The notes under the pieces were generated by a model. That model was not told where the DNA came from. It saw only the letters and a list, made by a program, of their open reading frames with translations, and made no database searches. A DNA stretch of 64,000 bases, taken from the NCBI GenBank assembly GCA_040112665.1, contig CP157796.1, forward strand, positions 250,813 through 314,812. Direction: 5' to 3'. The DNA comes from Oceanicaulis sp. (GTDB lineage Bacteria > Pseudomonadota > Alphaproteobacteria > Caulobacterales > Maricaulaceae). The number at the start of each line of letters is the position of its first letter. Position 1 is the stretch's first letter. Position numbers and translations under genes: made by a program. Below, piece by piece: positions 25,287 to 33,781 of the stretch.

Positions 25287-26027
25287 TTACGCCGCCGCCC
25301 AGTGCGCTTTCAGCATGGCGGCGGTTTGCTCAGCGCGCTCATAGGGCCACCAGTGTCCGCAATCATCGAACATGTGAAACCGCGCCCCGGTGCGTGCGGC
25401 GAGCCGCTCGCCGACCGCCACGCTCGCATAGGGATCGTGCTCGCCCCAGAGCACCAGACCCGGACCGGCCCCGGCCAGGCCCGGGATCGATCCGGCCCAG
25501 TCCGTCCCGATCGTCACCGCCGAGCGATAGAGCTTCAGGATCGCCGCCTTCATGGTCTCGTCGCCGTGGCTTGCCACCTCGCGCGCCGCCGCGGCGGGCA
25601 CGCGCGCTTCTTCCAGCGCGGCGGCGAAGCTCGCCTCGTCCATCGCCGCCATCAGCTCCTCGCCCGCACCTTCGGTCTGCCAGATCTGCGCGAGGTCGTG
25701 CCAGACATAGGCCTCGTCGATCGCCACCCCGCCCGCAGCCCAGCTCTTCACCTTGCCGGGATGCAGCCCCGCGACGCGCTGGACCAGAAGCCCGCCCCAG
25801 TCATGGCCGACCAGATGCACCGGGCCGCCGCTGCGCGCGACAGCGTCGTCGAGTTCGCCTTCCAGCCAGCCGGCGTAGGCGTCCATCGAACAGTCGAACC
25901 CGGCCGGGACCGGCGCGCCGAAGCCGGGCATGTCGGGACAGGCGTAGTCGCCCCGCCCCAGCGCGGCGAGAACGCCGTCCCAGAGCCGGTGCGTGTCGGG
26001 CACGCCATGGATGAAAAGCACGGTCAT
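25287..26027 (-). CDS. Alpha/beta-fold hydrolase
   Basis: The 246-residue protein has the oxyanion region HGVPDTHRLW (7-16), an aspartate nucleophile Asp76 in VGHDWGG, the acid residue region WGEHDPY and the base histidine in DCGHWWPYER. An aspartate rather than serine nucleophile, together with WGG and Trp residues around the active site, groups it with haloalkane dehalogenases and epoxide hydrolases. The actual substrate is unknown. It is cytoplasmic and 12 bp downstream of the amidohydrolase stop, in what looks like an operon with the thioredoxin-like and PhzF genes. Confidence 0.9.
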   Translation of the reverse strand: MTVLFIHGVPDTHRLWDGVLAALGRGDYACPDMPGFGAPVPAGFDCSMDAYAGWLEGELDDAVARSGGPVHLVGHDWGGLLVQRVAGLHPGKVKSWAAGGVAIDEAYVWHDLAQIWQTEGAGEELMAAMDEASFAAALEEARVPAAAAREVASHGDETMKAAILKLYRSAVTIGTDWAGSIPGLAGAGPGLVLWGEHDPYASVAVGERLAARTGARFHMFDDCGHWWPYERAEQTAAMLKAHWAAA

Positions 26028-26039
26028 GGATTTCGAGCT

Positions 26040-28112
26040 CTAGCCTTCGCTCATCTCCGGGGCGGGGGCGAAGGGGCGGATGCCGAAGAGCGGGTAGATC
26101 TCCTCGGGGAAGTAGACCACGCCGTCGGCGACCACCATGGAGATCGATTTGACCGCCTTGAAGTCTTCGGTCGGATCGCCGGGGACCAGGAAGAAGTCCG
26201 CGTACTTGCCCGGCGTGATCGAGCCCAGCTCGTCGCCCGCGCCGAGATAATCGGCCATGCCCTGGCTCGCCCAGGCGAGGATCTCCGCCGGGCTCATGCC
26301 GATGGTCTGGTAAAGCTCGAGCTCGCGGTGATGGGCCAGCCCGCCGCCCAGATCGGTGCCCGGCGCCATGAAGATCCCCCGCTCGCGCATATAGGCCAGC
26401 GTCTCGGTGATCTGCTCGAACGCGCCGCGATAGGCGATGTCGTCTTCTTCGCTTTCGATCGCCGCCCAGGCGCTGCGCATCTGGCGCTGCGAGCTTGCGG
26501 GCATGTGGTCGATATAATCGGCCGCGCCGGGGCTCACCTGCCCGTTCCGGCTCAGAAGCAGCGCCTCGTGAATGGCGAAGGTCGGATCGATGGCGATGCC
26601 GCGCTCGGCCATGGAGTCGATCGTGGCGATCACTTCGGGGCTCTGAAGATCGAGCTCGGGCAGGCGCTTGAGCGCGGTGAGCCTCAGAAGGGTCCGCGTG
26701 TCCTCGCCTTCGTTCAGCACCCAGCCCAGCATGAGCTGGTTGATATGGGTCAGCTCGTCATAGCCCGCGGCGATCATGGCGTCCGCGTCGGTGAAGGCGG
26801 GCACGTGGCCGGTGACGCGCAGGCCCCGCTCGCGCGCGGCCTCGATCACCGCCGGAATCCATTCCGGCCGCATCGAGTTGTAGACCTTGATCTGGATCAT
26901 GTCGCCGCGATCGGCGTAGGTGTGCACGGCCGCGACGGCCTCTTCCTCGCTGCTGACCAAGATGCCGTTATTGGAATTGAACGGGCTCTTGCCCTCGATG
27001 AAGCCGGAGCGGAAGACGCGCGGGCCGATCACCTTTCCGGACTCGATATCGGCCACCAGCCCGTCCAGCACGGCGTTGTTGTTGCCCATGTCGCGCACGC
27101 TGGTCACGCCTGCGGCCACGTTCAGCGCCGCCGAGCCCTCGCCCAGATGGGCGTGCATCTCGAACAGGCCCGGCAGCAGCGATCCGCCCGCCCCGTCGAT
27201 CAGCACCTCGTTCGCCCCGCGCGCGTCGGCCGCCTCGATCGCGGTGATCCGCTCGCCCTCGAAGACCACCGACACCGGTCCGCCCAGCGCTTCGGTCTCG
27301 GGGTCGAAGACGCGCACGTTCGCCACGCGCACCGGCCGGTCGTATTCGCGCCCGGTCTCCGCGCGGATCTGCGCGAACCGCGCCGCGCCGTATTCGGCCG
27401 CCTTGGCGCGCAGCGCTTCGTCATGCATGGCGATGTCTTCGGCCAGCACGGCGAAGCCCGGGCTCATCACCCCGGCGAAGGCCTCGCCGTCCATCACGAA
27501 ATAGGTCGGGTTCTGGCTGGTCCCCGACAGGGCGTAGCTCTGAAGCGTCACCGCCGCATCGCCCTCGCCCAGGCTCAGCGTCTCCATCTCGGTCAGCCGC
27601 ACCTCGCCGCCGGGAAGCGCAGGCACGACTCCGTCGTCGTCGGCGAGCAGCACGCGTGCGGCGATCGCCAGCTGATAGGGCGAGGCGTTCTGCGGGATGT
27701 AGAGCGCCGGTTCGTCCCAGGCCGTCTCGCCCGAGCCTGTGGAATCCGTCCAGGCCGCGCGCCCGCCCTCGACGGCGAAGCGTTCATCGACCGCGTTGCC
27801 GAAGGTCTCAGCCCCGGTGATCGCCCAGCTGGTGGGATAGCCGTCCTCGCCCAGCGCGATCTCTTCGTTCAGGGTCGGGCCGCGGCCGTTATTCCTGAAC
27901 TCGTAGAAGATATCGACCCCGCCCATGCGCGGGGACAGCTCGATCGCGCCGATCTCCGTGCCGCCGACCAGAACCACGTACCGGTCCGCCTCATGCGCAG
28001 GCGCGGCGACCACGGCGCTTTCGCCCGCACCCCCGCGCTCGCCCGCCTCGCAGGCCCCGAGCCACACCAGACACGCCGCCGCCATGCCGGCGGAAACACC
28101 AAAACGATCCAT
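26040..28112 (-). CDS. Amidohydrolase-superfamily lipoprotein
   Basis: The 690-residue protein starts with a lipoprotein signal (MAAACLVWLGAC lipobox near residue 21), so it is membrane-anchored in the periplasm or outer membrane. About 230 N-terminal residues form a beta-rich domain of no clear family (GGTEIGAIELSPRMGGVDIF). The C-terminal metal-dependent hydrolase domain shows the HxH motif in LFEMHAHLGEG (near residue 318), later TGHVPAF, and a terminal Asp in APGTDLGGGLAHH. This is the imidazolonepropionase/prolidase-like branch, which includes exported peptidases with broad substrates. A ribosome-binding site AGGGGAG precedes the ATG. It leads the run to the hydrolase, thioredoxin-like and PhzF genes. 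Confidence 0.9.
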   Translation of the reverse strand: MDRFGVSAGMAAACLVWLGACEAGERGGAGESAVVAAPAHEADRYVVLVGGTEIGAIELSPRMGGVDIFYEFRNNGRGPTLNEEIALGEDGYPTSWAITGAETFGNAVDERFAVEGGRAAWTDSTGSGETAWDEPALYIPQNASPYQLAIAARVLLADDDGVVPALPGGEVRLTEMETLSLGEGDAAVTLQSYALSGTSQNPTYFVMDGEAFAGVMSPGFAVLAEDIAMHDEALRAKAAEYGAARFAQIRAETGREYDRPVRVANVRVFDPETEALGGPVSVVFEGERITAIEAADARGANEVLIDGAGGSLLPGLFEMHAHLGEGSAALNVAAGVTSVRDMGNNNAVLDGLVADIESGKVIGPRVFRSGFIEGKSPFNSNNGILVSSEEEAVAAVHTYADRGDMIQIKVYNSMRPEWIPAVIEAARERGLRVTGHVPAFTDADAMIAAGYDELTHINQLMLGWVLNEGEDTRTLLRLTALKRLPELDLQSPEVIATIDSMAERGIAIDPTFAIHEALLLSRNGQVSPGAADYIDHMPASSQRQMRSAWAAIESEEDDIAYRGAFEQITETLAYMRERGIFMAPGTDLGGGLAHHRELELYQTIGMSPAEILAWASQGMADYLGAGDELGSITPGKYADFFLVPGDPTEDFKAVKSISMVVADGVVYFPEEIYPLFGIRPFAPAPEMSEG

Positions 28113-28201
28113 GAAACACTCCCCTGAGGCGCTTTAATTGCGCCGTTTGGAGAGGAGGTTAGCAGGGCGGAGCGGTGATGGCGAGGATGGGGGGCGGAGC
28201 G

Positions 28202-28660
28202 CTACTCGCCGCCGCCGCTGCGCATCCGGCGCGCAGGCGCGAGAAGAAAGAAGCCGCCCATCGCGATCCAGGCCGCACCGAAGAGCAGCAGAAACCAGGG
28301 GCCCGTCGCCCCGCCGACCGGAGGCTCGCCGGTCGAGATCACGCAGGCGCCGGTGCGGGTCTCCTCGCGCACCTGCAGGATCGTGGTGTCGCCGACCTCG
28401 CCAACGGTCTCGGGGCTTGTCACGACGGGGCACTCGGCCAGCGCGCCGCCGGGCGCGGTGAAGGCGAAGGTTTGAACAAAGCGCTCGTCATAACGCGGGT
28501 GCGGCTCGACGCGGACGATTTCGGCGGTGATCGCGCTCCAGGCGCTCAGCTCGTCAAGCCGCTGGTCCCGCGCGTCGAGCCCGAGCGTCAGGACCCAGAC
28601 GCCCACAGCCAGCACCGCCGCCCCGATTAGCCGGAACTGCCAGACCTTGGAAGATTTCAT
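28202..28660 (-). CDS. DUF3592-like two-span membrane protein
   Basis: The protein has 152 residues, with one hydrophobic span near the N-terminus (residues 9-29) and another near the C-terminus (about 120-142). Between them is a soluble beta-rich domain starting AWSAITAEIVRVEPHPRY and containing two cysteines (ECPVV and GACVI). The layout fits DUF3592. The start MKSSKVWQF at 28660 is chosen because AAAGGGGGTCGGC lies just before it. Function of the domain is unknown. It is a single gene downstream of, and parallel to, the lyase operon, 63 bp past its end. Confidence 0.72.
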   Translation of the reverse strand: MKSSKVWQFRLIGAAVLAVGVWVLTLGLDARDQRLDELSAWSAITAEIVRVEPHPRYDERFVQTFAFTAPGGALAECPVVTSPETVGEVGDTTILQVREETRTGACVISTGEPPVGGATGPWFLLLFGAAWIAMGGFFLLAPARRMRSGGGE

Positions 28661-28723
28661 GCCGACCCCCTTTGTGGGGACCAGCCTAGCGGCGCAGAGC
28701 GGCCGGGGCAAAAAGCGCGCCCC

Positions 28724-29644
28724 CTACTCCGCCGCCTCTCGCCCCTCCGCGTCATACCGGTCCCCGTCCGCTTTCATCTCGTCGATGCCGAGCAGGGCGT
28801 TGAGCTGGGCGAAGTCGAGCATGCGCTCGCGGTAGCGGGCGGTGGCGCCGTCGGTTTTCAGGACGGTGAGGAATTCCTCGGCCATGAAGGCGAGCGCGCG
28901 GACCATGGCGCCGGGCGTGATGACCAGGCGGAAGCCCGCCTCGCCGAGCTCGGCGGCGGTTCTGAGCGGGGTGCGGCCGCCCTCGACCATGTTGGCGAGC
29001 AGCGGGACGCGGCCGGCGAAGCGCTCGGCGATCGTCTTCATCTGATCGAGATCGGCAGGCGCCTCGACGAACAGCACGTCCGCGCCGGCGTCGAGATAGG
29101 CCTCGGCCCGGTCGAGCGCAGGCGCGAACCCTTCCACGGCGATAGCGTCGGTGCGCGCGATGATCAGCGTGTCCGCGCTCGCCCGCGCATCGACCGCGGC
29201 GCGCACCTTGCCGGCCATCTCCGCCCGGCTGACCAGCGTCTTGCCGGCGAGGTGCCCGCAGCGCTTGGGCAGTTGCTGGTCTTCGAGCTGGATCGCCGCG
29301 GCGCCGGCCCGCTCGAACGTCTTCACCGTGCGGATGACGTTGAGCGCGTTGCCGAACCCGGTGTCGGCGTCGACGATCAGGGGCAGGCTCACCCGCTCCG
29401 TGATGCGCTCGATCGTGTCGGCGACCTCTTTGGCGCTCATCAGGCCCAGATCGGGCCGGCCGAGCTGGGTGTAGGCGATCGAGGCGCCGGACAGATACGC
29501 CGCCTCGAAGCCCGCGCGCTCGACCATGAGCGCTGAGAAGGCGTCGTACACGCCGGGCGCGAGAACCGGCGGGCCGGAGGCGAGCCGGGCTCGGAGGCGG
29601 GCGCCGGGCGCGGCGGGTCGGGGGTCGTTCGAGGCGTATGTCAC
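28724..29644 (-). CDS. Isocitrate lyase/PEP mutase-superfamily lyase (dimethylmalate or methylisocitrate lyase-like)
   Basis: The 306-residue protein carries the superfamily motifs DADTGFG (92-98, Mg2+ site), EDQ, and the catalytic loop KRCGH (127-131) with Cys129. C-C bond lyases (isocitrate, 2-methylisocitrate and 2,3-dimethylmalate lyases) have K-[KR]-CGH, whereas pure mutases lack it. So it should cleave a 2-hydroxy acid into two carboxylic acids. Its ATG overlaps the stop of the aconitase-small-subunit gene (ATGA), coupling the three genes. In nicotinate fermentation, a DmdAB dehydratase plus dimethylmalate lyase form a similar trio; that parallel is suggestive only. Oxaloacetate decarboxylase activity is another possibility. 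Confidence 0.88.
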   Translation of the reverse strand: MTYASNDPRPAAPGARLRARLASGPPVLAPGVYDAFSALMVERAGFEAAYLSGASIAYTQLGRPDLGLMSAKEVADTIERITERVSLPLIVDADTGFGNALNVIRTVKTFERAGAAAIQLEDQQLPKRCGHLAGKTLVSRAEMAGKVRAAVDARASADTLIIARTDAIAVEGFAPALDRAEAYLDAGADVLFVEAPADLDQMKTIAERFAGRVPLLANMVEGGRTPLRTAAELGEAGFRLVITPGAMVRALAFMAEEFLTVLKTDGATARYRERMLDFAQLNALLGIDEMKADGDRYDAEGREAAE

Positions 29645-30147
29645 GCGCCCTCCTGGCCCGCGGCGACGCGGGCGTGCAGCGCGGCCATGAGGCCGCCTTT
29701 TTCGATGATGTGGACGAGGTTTTCGGGGATGGGCCGTACGGAAAAAACCGTGTTCCGGTCGAGATTTTCCAGCTTTCCGGCCGCGAGATCGAGCCGCAGC
29801 CGCTCGCCGGGCGCGATTCTGTCCTCGGAATCGAACAGAACCGCCGGCAGGCCGATATTGATGCAGTTGCGGTAGAATATCCGCGCAAAACTCTTCGCGA
29901 TCACCGCCGATATTCCGAGGGTTTTAAGGCTGATCGCGGCCTGCTCCCGGCTCGATCCGATGCCGGTGTCCGCCCCGCAGACCAGCATGTCGCCGGGCCG
30001 CACGGAAGGAGCGAAGTCCGGGTCGATCGCTTCAAGCGTATGTTTGGCAAGGGCTTCGGGGCCCTTTTTCATCGCCCAGCCCGGCGCCAGCAGATCGGTG
30101 TCGATCCGGTCGCCATAGACCCAGGCCCGGCCTTCGCGCGCGCTCAT
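29641..30147 (-). CDS. LeuD-like small subunit of an aconitase-family dehydratase
   Basis: The 168-residue protein has the small-subunit hallmarks WVYGDRIDTDLLAPGW (near 9-24), GADTGIGSSREQAAISL (substrate-binding GSSREQA) and AKSFARIFYRNCINIGLP. Such subunits form the swivelling domain 4 of hydro-lyases: isopropylmalate isomerase, homoaconitase or dimethylmalate dehydratase. The start at 30147 overlaps the large-subunit stop by four bases; an upstream open frame has no similarity. Its short length fits the archaeal-type LeuD/HacB/DmdB class rather than the roughly 200-residue bacterial LeuD of leucine synthesis. Confidence 0.9.
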   Translation of the reverse strand: MSAREGRAWVYGDRIDTDLLAPGWAMKKGPEALAKHTLEAIDPDFAPSVRPGDMLVCGADTGIGSSREQAAISLKTLGISAVIAKSFARIFYRNCINIGLPAVLFDSEDRIAPGERLRLDLAAGKLENLDRNTVFSVRPIPENLVHIIEKGGLMAALHARVAAGQEGA

Positions 30148-31430
30148 GCCGCCTCGCTTCGCTTTTGCAGATAGGGTCTGGGGTCGGCGATGCGGCCCTC
30201 GATGGCGCTGGCGGCCACGGTGTAGGGCGAGCCCAGCCAGACCTCGGCGTCCTTGTGGCCCATGCGGCCGCGGAAATTGCGGTTGGTCGAGGAGATGCAG
30301 ACCTCGCCTTCGGCCAGAAGCCCTGCGCCCAGCCCTGCGCACGCCCCGCAGCCCGAGGGCAACATCACGGCGCCAGCCTCGGTCAGCGCGGCCAACGTGC
30401 CGTCCTTGCTGGCGGCCTGGGTGACCTTCGCGCTCGCCGGGGCGATCAGCAGGCGTTTTCCAGGGGCGACCTGCCTCCCCCTGAGAACCGCGGCGGCCAT
30501 GTGAAGATCGCTGAGCTTCGCGCCGACGCAGGCGCCGATATAGGCCTGGTCGATCTCCACGCCGAGATGGTCTGAGATGTCAGCCGAATTCGCCGGGCTG
30601 TGAGGCGCGGCCACCTGCGGGGCGAGGCTGGAGGCGTCGAGCCTGAAAACCTGGGCGTATTCAGCGCCTTCGTCAGAGCGCCAATGGGCGATCTCCGCCT
30701 CGTCGATCTCGCCGCCATGGGCTCTGATATGGGCGAGCGTGGTGGCGTCGGGCTCGACCAGCCCCGTCTCCCCGCCCAGCTCTGCGGCCATGTTGGCCAG
30801 AACCGTGCGCTGCTCCATGTCCATGGCGCGCACCGCCTCGCCGGCATACTCGATCGCCTTGAAATGATTGCCCATTCCAAGCTCGCGGCAGAGCGCCAGC
30901 ATGACGTCTTTCGCCGCAACGCCCTGCCCGAGCGCGCCTGTGATCTCCACCCGGACAGTCTCGGGCACCACCGTCCAGGTCTCCCCGGTGGCGACGATCG
31001 CGGTCATGTCGGTCGCCCCGAACCCCGCCGCATAACAGCCGAACGCGCCGGCGTTGGTGGTGTGGCTGTCTCCGCCCGCAATGAACAGTCCGGGCTTCAA
31101 AAGCCCGTGTTCAGGCAGGATCACATGGCAGATGCCCTTCATGTCGTAGAATTTAGACACGCCGTAATCGCGCGCGAACTCGCGGGTGAGCTTCAGGATC
31201 GCCGCGCTGTCGGCGTCCACGGCGGGCACGTAGTGATCAGACACGATCACCACCTTGTCGGGATCCCAAAGCCCCGCGCCCAGCGCCTCAAGCCGCGCCT
31301 TCCAGCGCCGCGGCCCGGAGCTGTCATGGGCCATGGCGAGGTCGACCGCGGCCGTGACGATCTCGCCGGGCGACACTGCGTCGCGGCCCGCAGCACGGGC
31401 GATGATCTTCTCAACGAGGGTTGCGGGCAT
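30144..31430 (-). CDS. LeuC-like large subunit of an aconitase-family dehydratase
   Basis: The 428-residue protein has the Fe-S hydro-lyase fold. Residues include [27 protein letters not shown], and cluster-ligand cysteines in [13 protein letters not shown] and [13 protein letters not shown]. About 420 residues is the archaeal-type LeuC/HacA/DmdA size, shorter than the roughly 470-residue leucine enzyme. It binds a 4Fe-4S cluster and would interconvert a hydroxy di- or tricarboxylate by dehydration/hydration. As first gene of a coupled three-gene operon with the lyase it probably feeds that enzyme. It is divergent from the glutaryl-CoA dehydrogenase gene with 166 bp between. Confidence 0.9.
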   Translation of the reverse strand: MPATLVEKIIARAAGRDAVSPGEIVTAAVDLAMAHDSSGPRRWKARLEALGAGLWDPDKVVIVSDHYVPAVDADSAAILKLTREFARDYGVSKFYDMKGICHVILPEHGLLKPGLFIAGGDSHTTNAGAFGCYAAGFGATDMTAIVATGETWTVVPETVRVEITGALGQGVAAKDVMLALCRELGMGNHFKAIEYAGEAVRAMDMEQRTVLANMAAELGGETGLVEPDATTLAHIRAHGGEIDEAEIAHWRSDEGAEYAQVFRLDASSLAPQVAAPHSPANSADISDHLGVEIDQAYIGACVGAKLSDLHMAAAVLRGRQVAPGKRLLIAPASAKVTQAASKDGTLAALTEAGAVMLPSGCGACAGLGAGLLAEGEVCISSTNRNFRGRMGHKDAEVWLGSPYTVAASAIEGRIADPRPYLQKRSEAA

Positions 31431-31487
31431 ATCTCCGCCTCCGCTAACACGGGCGCCGTCGAGCCTAGAGCGAAACCGCCCGATGCT

Positions 31488-31515
31488 TCGACACTTTCCG
31501 CGTAAAGGATATATC
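31488..31515 (+). promoter_or_regulatory. Candidate sigma-70-type promoter for the glutaryl-CoA dehydrogenase gene
   Basis: A -35-like TCGACA (31488-31493) and a -10-like TATATC (31510-31515) are separated by 16 bases. The -10 lies in an unusually AT-rich patch with the palindrome GATATATC (31508-31515), so a regulator could also bind here. The gene starts about 80 bp downstream. Confidence 0.4.
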
Positions 31516-31596
31516 TTTATACCATTCGACGCGAAACCCCGCCCTGCGGCGCGAGCTCACACCGGCGCGCCCGGGCCGAAACTGAAGGACGCCGAC

Positions 31597-32796
31597 ATGG
31601 CCGCGCTCGACGCTTCGACCGAACCGACGATCAGCTTCAACTGGGAGGATCCGCTCCATCTCGACCGCCAGCTGAGCGAAGAGGAGCGGATGATCAGCCA
31701 GACCGCCCGGCAGTACTGCCGCGAGAAGCTGCTGCCGCGGGTGATCGACGCCTATCGCGAGGAAAGCTTCGACCGCGCGATCATGACCGAGATGGGCGAG
31801 CTGGGGCTTCTGGGCGCCACGGTCGCCGAGGAGTACGGCGGCGCGGGCCTCAGCCATGTCGCCTACGGGCTCATCGCGCGCGAGGTCGAGGCGGTGGATT
31901 CAGGCTATCGCTCGGCGATGAGCGTGCAGTCCTCGCTGGTCATGTATCCGATCGAGGCCTTCGGCACCGAAAGCCAGAAGAAGAAATACCTGCCGAAGCT
32001 CGCCACCGGCGAGTGGGTGGGCTGTTTCGGCCTGACCGAGCCCGACGGCGGCTCCGACCCCGGCGCGATGCGCACCAACGCCAAGAAGGTCGACGGCGGC
32101 TACGTGCTGAACGGTTCGAAGATGTGGATCACCAACTCGCCGATCTGCGATCTCGCCGTGGTCTGGGCCAAGCTCGACGGCAAGATCCGCGGCTTCGTCG
32201 TCGAACGCGGCGTGGACGGCTTCGACTGCCCCAAGATCGAAGGCAAGCTCTCTCTGCGCGCCTCGGTGACCGGCTCGATTTCGCTCAATGACGCTTTCGT
32301 GCCCGAAGACGCGCTGCTGCCGAACGTGTCCGGCCTGCGCGGGCCCTTCAGCTGCCTGAACAAGGCCCGCTACGGCATCAGCTGGGGCGCGATGGGCGCG
32401 GCGGAGTTCTGCTGGCGCGCGGCCCGCGACTACGCCATGGAGCGCGAAGTGTTCGGCAAGCCGATCGCCGGCACCCAGCTCGTGCAGAAGAAGCTCGCCG
32501 ACATGCAGACCGAGATCGCTCTGGGCTATCAGGGCGCTCTGCAGCTGGGCCGGCTTCTGGACGAAGGCGCGTTCGTGCCCGAAGCCATCTCCCTGATGAA
32601 GCGCAACAATTGCGGCAAGGCGCTCGCCATCGCCCGCGAGGCGCGCGACATCCATGGCGGCAACGGCATCGCGGAGGAATATCACGTGCTCCGTCACGCG
32701 ATTAACCTCGAGACCGTGAACACCTATGAAGGCACCCACGACGTGCACGCCCTGATCCTGGGCCGGGCGCAAACCGGGCTTCAGGCGTTCAGCTAG
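31597..32796 (+). CDS. gcdH: Glutaryl-CoA dehydrogenase-like acyl-CoA dehydrogenase
   Basis: GcdH oxidatively decarboxylates glutaryl-CoA to crotonyl-CoA in lysine, tryptophan and glutarate breakdown, passing electrons to ETF. The 399-residue protein has FAD/acyl-CoA motifs [15 protein letters not shown] and KMWITNSP, then [15 protein letters not shown], and the catalytic base Glu378 in [17 protein letters not shown]. The motif set near Arg in MSVQSSLVM fits the glutaryl-CoA group over short-chain enzymes. The start at 31597 follows AAGGACGCCGAC. Divergence from the dehydratase/lyase operon suggests a shared control region and possibly related acid catabolism. Confidence 0.9.
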   Translation: MAALDASTEPTISFNWEDPLHLDRQLSEEERMISQTARQYCREKLLPRVIDAYREESFDRAIMTEMGELGLLGATVAEEYGGAGLSHVAYGLIAREVEAVDSGYRSAMSVQSSLVMYPIEAFGTESQKKKYLPKLATGEWVGCFGLTEPDGGSDPGAMRTNAKKVDGGYVLNGSKMWITNSPICDLAVVWAKLDGKIRGFVVERGVDGFDCPKIEGKLSLRASVTGSISLNDAFVPEDALLPNVSGLRGPFSCLNKARYGISWGAMGAAEFCWRAARDYAMEREVFGKPIAGTQLVQKKLADMQTEIALGYQGALQLGRLLDEGAFVPEAISLMKRNNCGKALAIAREARDIHGGNGIAEEYHVLRHAINLETVNTYEGTHDVHALILGRAQTGLQAFS

Positions 32797-32936
32797 GCGC
32801 CTGCCCGATCCGTCCGCGCAAACGCGCGCTGCGGCCCTGCGAAAACAGTCGTATCACATGGCTTGAACCGGACCGTGCGAACCCGTAAGCGGGCGTCGCC
32901 GCGATCCTGCGGCGCCGCTTCGCTCATCGGCCGGAC

Positions 32937-33584
32937 ATGGACGTCGAATTCTTCACCCGCTTTCTCGCCGCACTGTTCGCGATGCTGAACCCGCTCGCGG
33001 CCATGCCGGTCTTCCTCAGCCTCACCGAAGGCGAGGACGAGGCGAGCCGCCGGCGCACGGCCATCACTGCGACCATCGCCACCCTGGTGGCGTGCTTCGC
33101 GGTGGCGCTTCTGGGCAAACAGATCCTCGGCCTGTTCGGCATCGCCATCGACAGCTTCAGGATCGCCGGCGGCATCCTTCTGTTCTCGATCGCGCTGACG
33201 ATGATTTCCGGCGCGCGTCACGCCTCGAGCGCGGGCAGCGAGCGCGAGCGCGGCCAGATGCAGAAGGTCGACAATCCGGCCGTCTACCCCTTCACCATCC
33301 CTATGACGGTAGGCCCGGGCACGATCGCCACGCTGATCATCTTCTCAGAACAGGTCACAAACCCGATGAAGGCGGGCGTGTTCGCCGCCGTGGTGGTGAT
33401 CGTGGTCGCGCTTCTGTGCGCGGCGCTGCTCATCGCCCCGCTGATCGACCGTGTGATCAGCCAGACCGCCCGCACCGTCTCGATCCGCATCATGGGCATC
33501 ATCCTCGCCGCTCTGGCGGTCGAGTTCGTGATCGTGGGCCTCAGGGGCTCGGGCCTGATCGGGCCTGCGGCGGGCGCGCTTTAG
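32937..33584 (+). CDS. MarC-family integral membrane protein, copy 1
   Basis: The 215-residue protein has six hydrophobic segments and the MarC/YchE signatures: FAMLNPLAAMPVFLSLTEG near the N-terminus, FRIAGGILLFSIALTMI, and TIPMTVGPGTIATLIIF. MarC proteins are inner-membrane proteins whose transport substrate is not established; a role in multiple antibiotic resistance was proposed and then not supported. It is a single gene, 140 bp after gcdH. A second, more distant family member is at 50748. Confidence 0.9.
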   Translation: MDVEFFTRFLAALFAMLNPLAAMPVFLSLTEGEDEASRRRTAITATIATLVACFAVALLGKQILGLFGIAIDSFRIAGGILLFSIALTMISGARHASSAGSERERGQMQKVDNPAVYPFTIPMTVGPGTIATLIIFSEQVTNPMKAGVFAAVVVIVVALLCAALLIAPLIDRVISQTARTVSIRIMGIILAALAVEFVIVGLRGSGLIGPAAGAL

Positions 33585-33609
33585 ATTCACTCCGGGCCAA
33601 ACCGCGTCT

Positions 33610-33754
33610 CTTCCCTCCCCCTCCGCGGGGAGGGTGGGCCGGCGCGAAGCGCCGGGTCGGGTGGGGGGAGCGCCATGTTTTGCGAACGCGGCATGTGCGA
33701 TCCCACCCCACCCGTCCGCTTCGCGGACACCCTCCCCGTCAAGGGGAGGGAAGG
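33610..33754. repeat. 145-bp intergenic inverted-repeat (REP/RIME-like) element
   Basis: The outer ends CTTCCCTCCCC and GGGGAGGGAAG are inverted repeats. Inside are hairpins CTCCGCGGGGAG, CCGGCGCGAAGCGCCGG, GTCCGCTTCGCGGAC and CCTCCCCGTCAAGGGGAGG, and complementary GGGTGGGGGG / CCCACCCCACCC blocks. Such G/C-block palindromes are common, dispersed intergenic elements in alphaproteobacterial genomes. It lies between the convergent MarC and lysine-biosynthesis genes and could end transcription from both sides. Only one copy is seen in this window. Confidence 0.75.
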
Positions 33755-33781
33755 AAACGGCGGTTGCGGTTTCGCGAAGCT

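Noticed and set aside
25302..28127. Long plus-strand frame across the hydrolase and amidohydrolase genes
   Set aside because: Both minus-strand genes have intact motifs and ribosome-binding sites; the plus frame has only low-complexity basic sequence.
29641..31430. Leucine biosynthesis LeuCD
   Set aside because: Subunits are the short type and are coupled to an isocitrate-lyase-type enzyme; no other leucine genes are nearby.
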